A DNA stretch of 64,000 nucleotides, taken from NCBI RefSeq assembly GCF_009831655.1, contig NZ_WRPA01000002.1:186001-250000 (forward strand). Direction: 5' to 3'. The notes beneath the pieces are model-generated. The model made no database searches. It saw only the letters and a list, made by a program, of their open reading frames with translations, and was not told the origin of the DNA. Of the stretch, positions 61,369-64,000 are shown in pieces; the stretch's first letter is position 1, and every line of letters starts with the position of its first letter. Position numbers and translations under genes: made by a program. This DNA comes from Shewanella insulae. GTDB taxonomy: Bacteria > Pseudomonadota > Gammaproteobacteria > Enterobacterales > Shewanellaceae.

Positions 61369-62048
61369 CTGCCATATCTCCGCATGATTGAATCCGCTAG
61401 GTGACTCCCTGCACTGACTAATCGAGCCAATACCCTTATGTTCTCTTTACATTGTTCATCTTCTACAGGCGTGGGATAGTTCATTGTATGATCTATTTCC
61501 CCCCACACCTCTTCTAATAGAGTCCGAACTTGAACCTCGCATGTTATAGGACTTCTTTCGTTTGGCTTTAGAACGTAGTGGATACTCGTATAGAAGCTGT
61601 CTTTTTGTTGAGTTCTTATACCAAGAGATTTAAAGAATCTATCAGAATCTGGATCCCAAGTGTACGCCTTTGGATCTTCGAATAAGCAGAAATCACCGTC
61701 ATTGATTTTTTTCATTATCTCTTTATGGATAGTTTCAAATTGTTCTTGATGTAGGTGAAGAACTCGAACGCCCGCCATGTCTGTTACTCGACCGAACAAA
61801 TTATCCCCATTAATTGGGCCTAGTTGTTCTGCTTCGGGCTTTTGCTTATCTTCCTGGTTTTTTCGTTCAACCTTTTCAATGAGGTGATCGACGTCTTTTA
61901 ACCTATGACGAATTGAATGCACAACACCTTTTAGTGATCGAGCCTCGAAAAAGCTCCTCACAGTCTTGTAGAATAATTCAAGAGAGTCAAAATTCTGATC
62001 ATAGACTTCGAGAACATCTTTGTATCTTTCTTTAATCTCCTGTTCCAT
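61362..62048 (-). CDS. RelA/SpoT-domain protein (alarmone synthetase-like)
   Basis: A 228-residue cytoplasmic protein with a RelA/SpoT nucleotidyltransferase domain at about residues 40-195. Motifs match (p)ppGpp synthetases: HSIRHRLKDVDHLIEK (basic ATP-side helix), RVTDMAGVRVL (Asp90), SFYTSIHYVL, and CEVQVRTLLEEVWGEIDHTM (Glu171). There is no HD hydrolase or regulatory domain. Its ATG overlaps the parA stop by one base (TAATG). Related small synthetases include toxins and immunity effectors. Activity, and whether it makes ppGpp or modifies another target, is unknown. Confidence 0.83.
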   Translation of the reverse strand: MEQEIKERYKDVLEVYDQNFDSLELFYKTVRSFFEARSLKGVVHSIRHRLKDVDHLIEKVERKNQEDKQKPEAEQLGPINGDNLFGRVTDMAGVRVLHLHQEQFETIHKEIMKKINDGDFCLFEDPKAYTWDPDSDRFFKSLGIRTQQKDSFYTSIHYVLKPNERSPITCEVQVRTLLEEVWGEIDHTMNYPTPVEDEQCKENIRVLARLVSAGSHLADSIMRRYGRP

Positions 62049-63148
62049 TAATCCTCTAACCCCTCTAATCTAGTTAGAAGATCCTCTGCAAAGGAGTGAT
62101 AGAGGGCCCTTTTTTCGAAATACATCTCACGATTACCCGATATAGTAGGCCTATCTTCAGCGAGTAAATTTGTTTGATTTGGGACGTCCCAGATAGGCAC
62201 TCTATATTTCTGCGCCATTGAAGGAAGGGTATTATGCGAGTGCATAACAGACTTATAGCCTATAGGTGAACCTATAACTTCTTCGCCTAAGTGATCATAA
62301 CATTCTGCAGGTATATGTGTTTTTATTGAGCTTGGCAATCGATTTACGTATGAATAATGTGCCGCCGCAAGATCAAGCTCATTCTGGCCAGTATACTTCT
62401 TAGCATTGTAGATGGTGAAGCCGAGAAACTTTACAAAGCTCTTTGGAAATACAGCTCGCTTTTTGTCAGGTAGCAGGCTATACATCGTTTCAAATTGATT
62501 TTTCCAGATTTTAAGCGCTTGGCCAATATTTGTAATACCGAATGTTGAGAACATGTCGGGCATACACGGCACAAAGAAGCCAGTAGACATCGATATGAGA
62601 ATTCTGTTTAAAATTCCCAGGCTCGGAGATGTATCAATTATTACGTACTCATAGCCATATTTATCTCCTGCTTCTAGGCAAATATTTCTAATGCTTGTTA
62701 TTACTCTTAGAGCTTGAGGGTCGCCTAGAAATGCATCACTCCAAGATTTTGATATTTTATCTTCATAAGAGTGAAGGCTTAATCGACCGGGAATCAACCC
62801 TAAATTATTATTGATTTCATAGACGCTTCCCAAGCTAAATGACTCAAATACACCATCTTCAATTGGCTTAAGTAAACAATGAATTGATCTTGGTTTCTCG
62901 ACGAATTTTTCAAAGGATTCACCTGATTCTTCCAAGGCAGCTTGGAAATCCTCAATGTAAGGTTCTTCCTCTGTCCAAAGCTCTTCCAATTTCTCAGGAG
63001 AAATGCACTGTAGAGTCAAATTAGATTGAGGATCGAGGTCAATCATTAACGTTTTCTTCCCCATCTCTGACAAAGCACAAGCTAAGTGAAAGCTTAGGGT
63101 AGATTTACCTACACCACCTTTGTTGTTAAAAACTGATACGATCTTCAA
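62048..63148 (-). CDS. ParA/Soj-family ATPase
   Basis: A 366-residue P-loop ATPase. The deviant Walker A is NNKGGVGKSTLSFHLACALS near residues 8-27, followed by LMIDLDPQSNLTLQ (Walker A') and YVIIDTSPSLGILNRILI (Walker B). The rest resembles ParA proteins of plasmids and islands but is longer, with an acidic insert (residues 58-85). No ParB is nearby. The next gene is coupled by TAATG. Two near-identical palindromes 51-81 bases upstream are likely operators. AGGAG-like sequence precedes the ATG. Confidence 0.88.
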   Translation of the reverse strand: MKIVSVFNNKGGVGKSTLSFHLACALSEMGKKTLMIDLDPQSNLTLQCISPEKLEELWTEEEPYIEDFQAALEESGESFEKFVEKPRSIHCLLKPIEDGVFESFSLGSVYEINNNLGLIPGRLSLHSYEDKISKSWSDAFLGDPQALRVITSIRNICLEAGDKYGYEYVIIDTSPSLGILNRILISMSTGFFVPCMPDMFSTFGITNIGQALKIWKNQFETMYSLLPDKKRAVFPKSFVKFLGFTIYNAKKYTGQNELDLAAAHYSYVNRLPSSIKTHIPAECYDHLGEEVIGSPIGYKSVMHSHNTLPSMAQKYRVPIWDVPNQTNLLAEDRPTISGNREMYFEKRALYHSFAEDLLTRLEGLED

Positions 63149-63198
63149 TTAGTACTCCTCAGTTGATAATTAGTGTGCCTTAACAGCTTATTAGTGAG

Positions 63199-63229
63199 AC
63201 CTTGCAAGGTACGCTACCTTGTAAGGTAG
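63199..63229. promoter_or_regulatory. two tandem palindromes upstream of parA
   Basis: ACCTTGCAAGGT (63199-63210) and ACCTTGTAAGGT (63216-63227, extended to CTACCTT/AAGGTAG at 63214-63229) are palindromes differing at one base, spaced 17 bases start to start. They could be autoregulatory operators or partition sites for the ParA protein. The interval to 63456 holds no convincing gene. Confidence 0.6.
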
Positions 63230-63456
63230 GAGACCAAGCATGTAAATAAATGGGGTCAGTGTAGACTTTTGAGGTCGTTTGTTGGCGCATGGTGGTTGGC
63301 TTTTCCTTCCCTGAATAACGTAGTCGATGTTTGATTCGAGTTCACCTAGCTCTGTCCTTGATTGGTTACACATTAAGCTATTGATCAGGCAGCAATCAAC
63401 ATGTTCAGTCACATTTCCGCGCGTTTTTTATTAAAAAGAATAACTTGTCTCAATGC

Positions 63457-63732
63457 CATCTAAGTAAGGCCAAATCGAAGAGACGTTAGATACCCAGTGT
63501 AAACACGATTTTGGCCTTCGAAATCAGGGATGATTTCGCAGAGCCCACATGGATGTTCACGAACAACCTCCCTGTTTAAAGGCCAGTTCGGCATCCATGC
63601 CTCTCGTTCGTTAGCTTGAAGCTGCGCTTCACTCACCGAGCCAAAATAGTGTTTGCACATAAGGTCGTTCTTTCACATCCATGTGATCACGACATTGGTA
63701 TATCCTTATACTGCACCCACCGCAGGTGATAG
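63457..63732 (-). repeat. right inverted repeat of the island
   Basis: Inverted, diverged copy of the left repeat. It keeps the same hairpins with changed arms: CACC-TGC-GGTG, GTATA-AGGA-TATAC and GAAATC-ATCCCT-GATTTC. The blocks ATGTCGTGATCA, GAACGACCTTATGT and TACACTGGGT are shared with the left copy. The short open frame at 63460-63660 in this copy is probably not a gene. Confidence 0.7.
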
Positions 63733-63947
63733 GTTGCCATGAAGGTGCGACCTTCAAACATCCATCCAACACCTATGCCGCCACGGGCTAACATTCGAAT
63801 CCCATCACCAGTTGCTCAAGCCGAATCCCCCAAAATCTAATCCAAAAAACTGAAATTTGTGCAGCCCACAAAAAAATCAAACTTTTCTAAATTTTATCCA
63901 TTAAAATTACCCCACCTTTGCATCAACAACAAAAAACAGAACCCATA
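63733..63947. other. intergenic region after the island
   Basis: A hairpin TGAAGG-TCGCA-CCTTCA near 63740-63756 belongs to the same repeat style. From 63830 the sequence is AT-rich and probably carries the promoter for the next gene. Confidence 0.45.
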
Positions 63948-64000
63948 ATGCAAACCCTAATTCCATTTACCGCCGAGCGCTGCCAGGACTTTGTCGCCGA
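63948..64000 (+). CDS. N-terminal start of a truncated gene
   Basis: An ATG at 63948 opens a frame reading MQTLIPFTAERCQDFVA to the window edge. Codon use is like that of the chromosomal genes rather than the island. The family cannot be told from 17 residues. Confidence 0.5.
   Translation, partial: MQTLIPFTAERCQDFVA

Larger units (their letters stand above)
60885..63735. mobile_element. AT-rich island bounded by diverged inverted repeats
   Basis: The segment lies between rraA and the gene starting at 63948. Its outer ends are inverted copies of one repeat (60891-61213 and 63457-63732). It contains a ParA-type gene, a RelA/SpoT-domain gene and an attC-like site. Base composition of the two genes is visibly more AT-rich than the surrounding genes, and codons such as ATA and AGA are common. 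No transposase or integrase is present, so movement would need help from elsewhere. Target-site duplication was not found. Confidence 0.6.

Noticed and set aside
63460..63660. 66-codon open frame in the right inverted repeat
   Set aside because: Not matched by a corresponding frame in the left copy; no ribosome binding site.

Overview
The window looks like chromosomal DNA of a Shewanella-like gammaproteobacterium. GC is moderate to high and genes are densely packed in short operons. The gene set fits that group: RarD, MnmD, YegS, a DUF3080 lipoprotein, AroQ-AccB-AccC, RraA, many cyclic-di-GMP proteins, and a copper nitrite reductase beside a Crp/Fnr regulator. The genus is inferred from gene content, not from a search.

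Layout. 1-10.5 kb is housekeeping and transport: an FG-GAP repeat protein, MnmD, RarD, a lipase-like hydrolase, an RlmI/RlmK-type methyltransferase, an MFS carrier, a CPA1 antiporter and a beta-CASP nuclease. 10.9-17.1 kb holds a large lipoprotein with about 12 kelch-like repeats and two cyclic-di-GMP proteins. 17.1-21.5 kb is a copper/denitrification block: a Dnr-like regulator, a PCu(A)C chaperone, SCO, an unknown exported protein and nirK, with FNR-type palindromes upstream of both the regulator and nirK. 21.7-24.5 kb has a MarR/EamA divergent pair with two matching operators, a Mop protein and a GFA-family protein. 25-32 kb has a TonB receptor, a GAF-GGDEF protein, a RegA/RegB-type redox two-component system, an SDR and YegS. 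32-42 kb has an LprI-MliC lysozyme-inhibitor-like lipoprotein, a PhoD-like phosphatase, a pseudouridine synthase, a LON-domain protein, a patatin, a DUF3080 lipoprotein, a YhcH-family protein and a three-domain cysteine desulfurase/metallo-beta-lactamase/rhodanese fusion. 42-51 kb has a porin and a czcI-like/czcCBA heavy-metal efflux cluster. 51-60.7 kb has ArfB, AroQ-AccB-AccC, a very large HD-GYP receptor, a glycosyltransferase, PAP2, YgjV and RraA.

The last 3 kb (about 60.88-63.74 kb) stands out. It is AT-rich and bounded by two long, diverged inverted repeats that keep the same small hairpins through compensatory changes. Between them lie a translationally coupled ParA-type ATPase and RelA/SpoT-domain protein. 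The stop codon of the second gene lies inside a 72-base sequence resembling an integron attC site, and two near-identical palindromes sit upstream of parA. This is the best candidate in the window for an undescribed mobile system.

Regulatory themes are copper and redox (Dnr-like, RegBA-like, SCO, PCu(A)C, nirK, a Met-rich TonB receptor), cyclic-di-GMP (four proteins) and metal efflux. No rRNA, tRNA, CRISPR array or transposase gene was seen.
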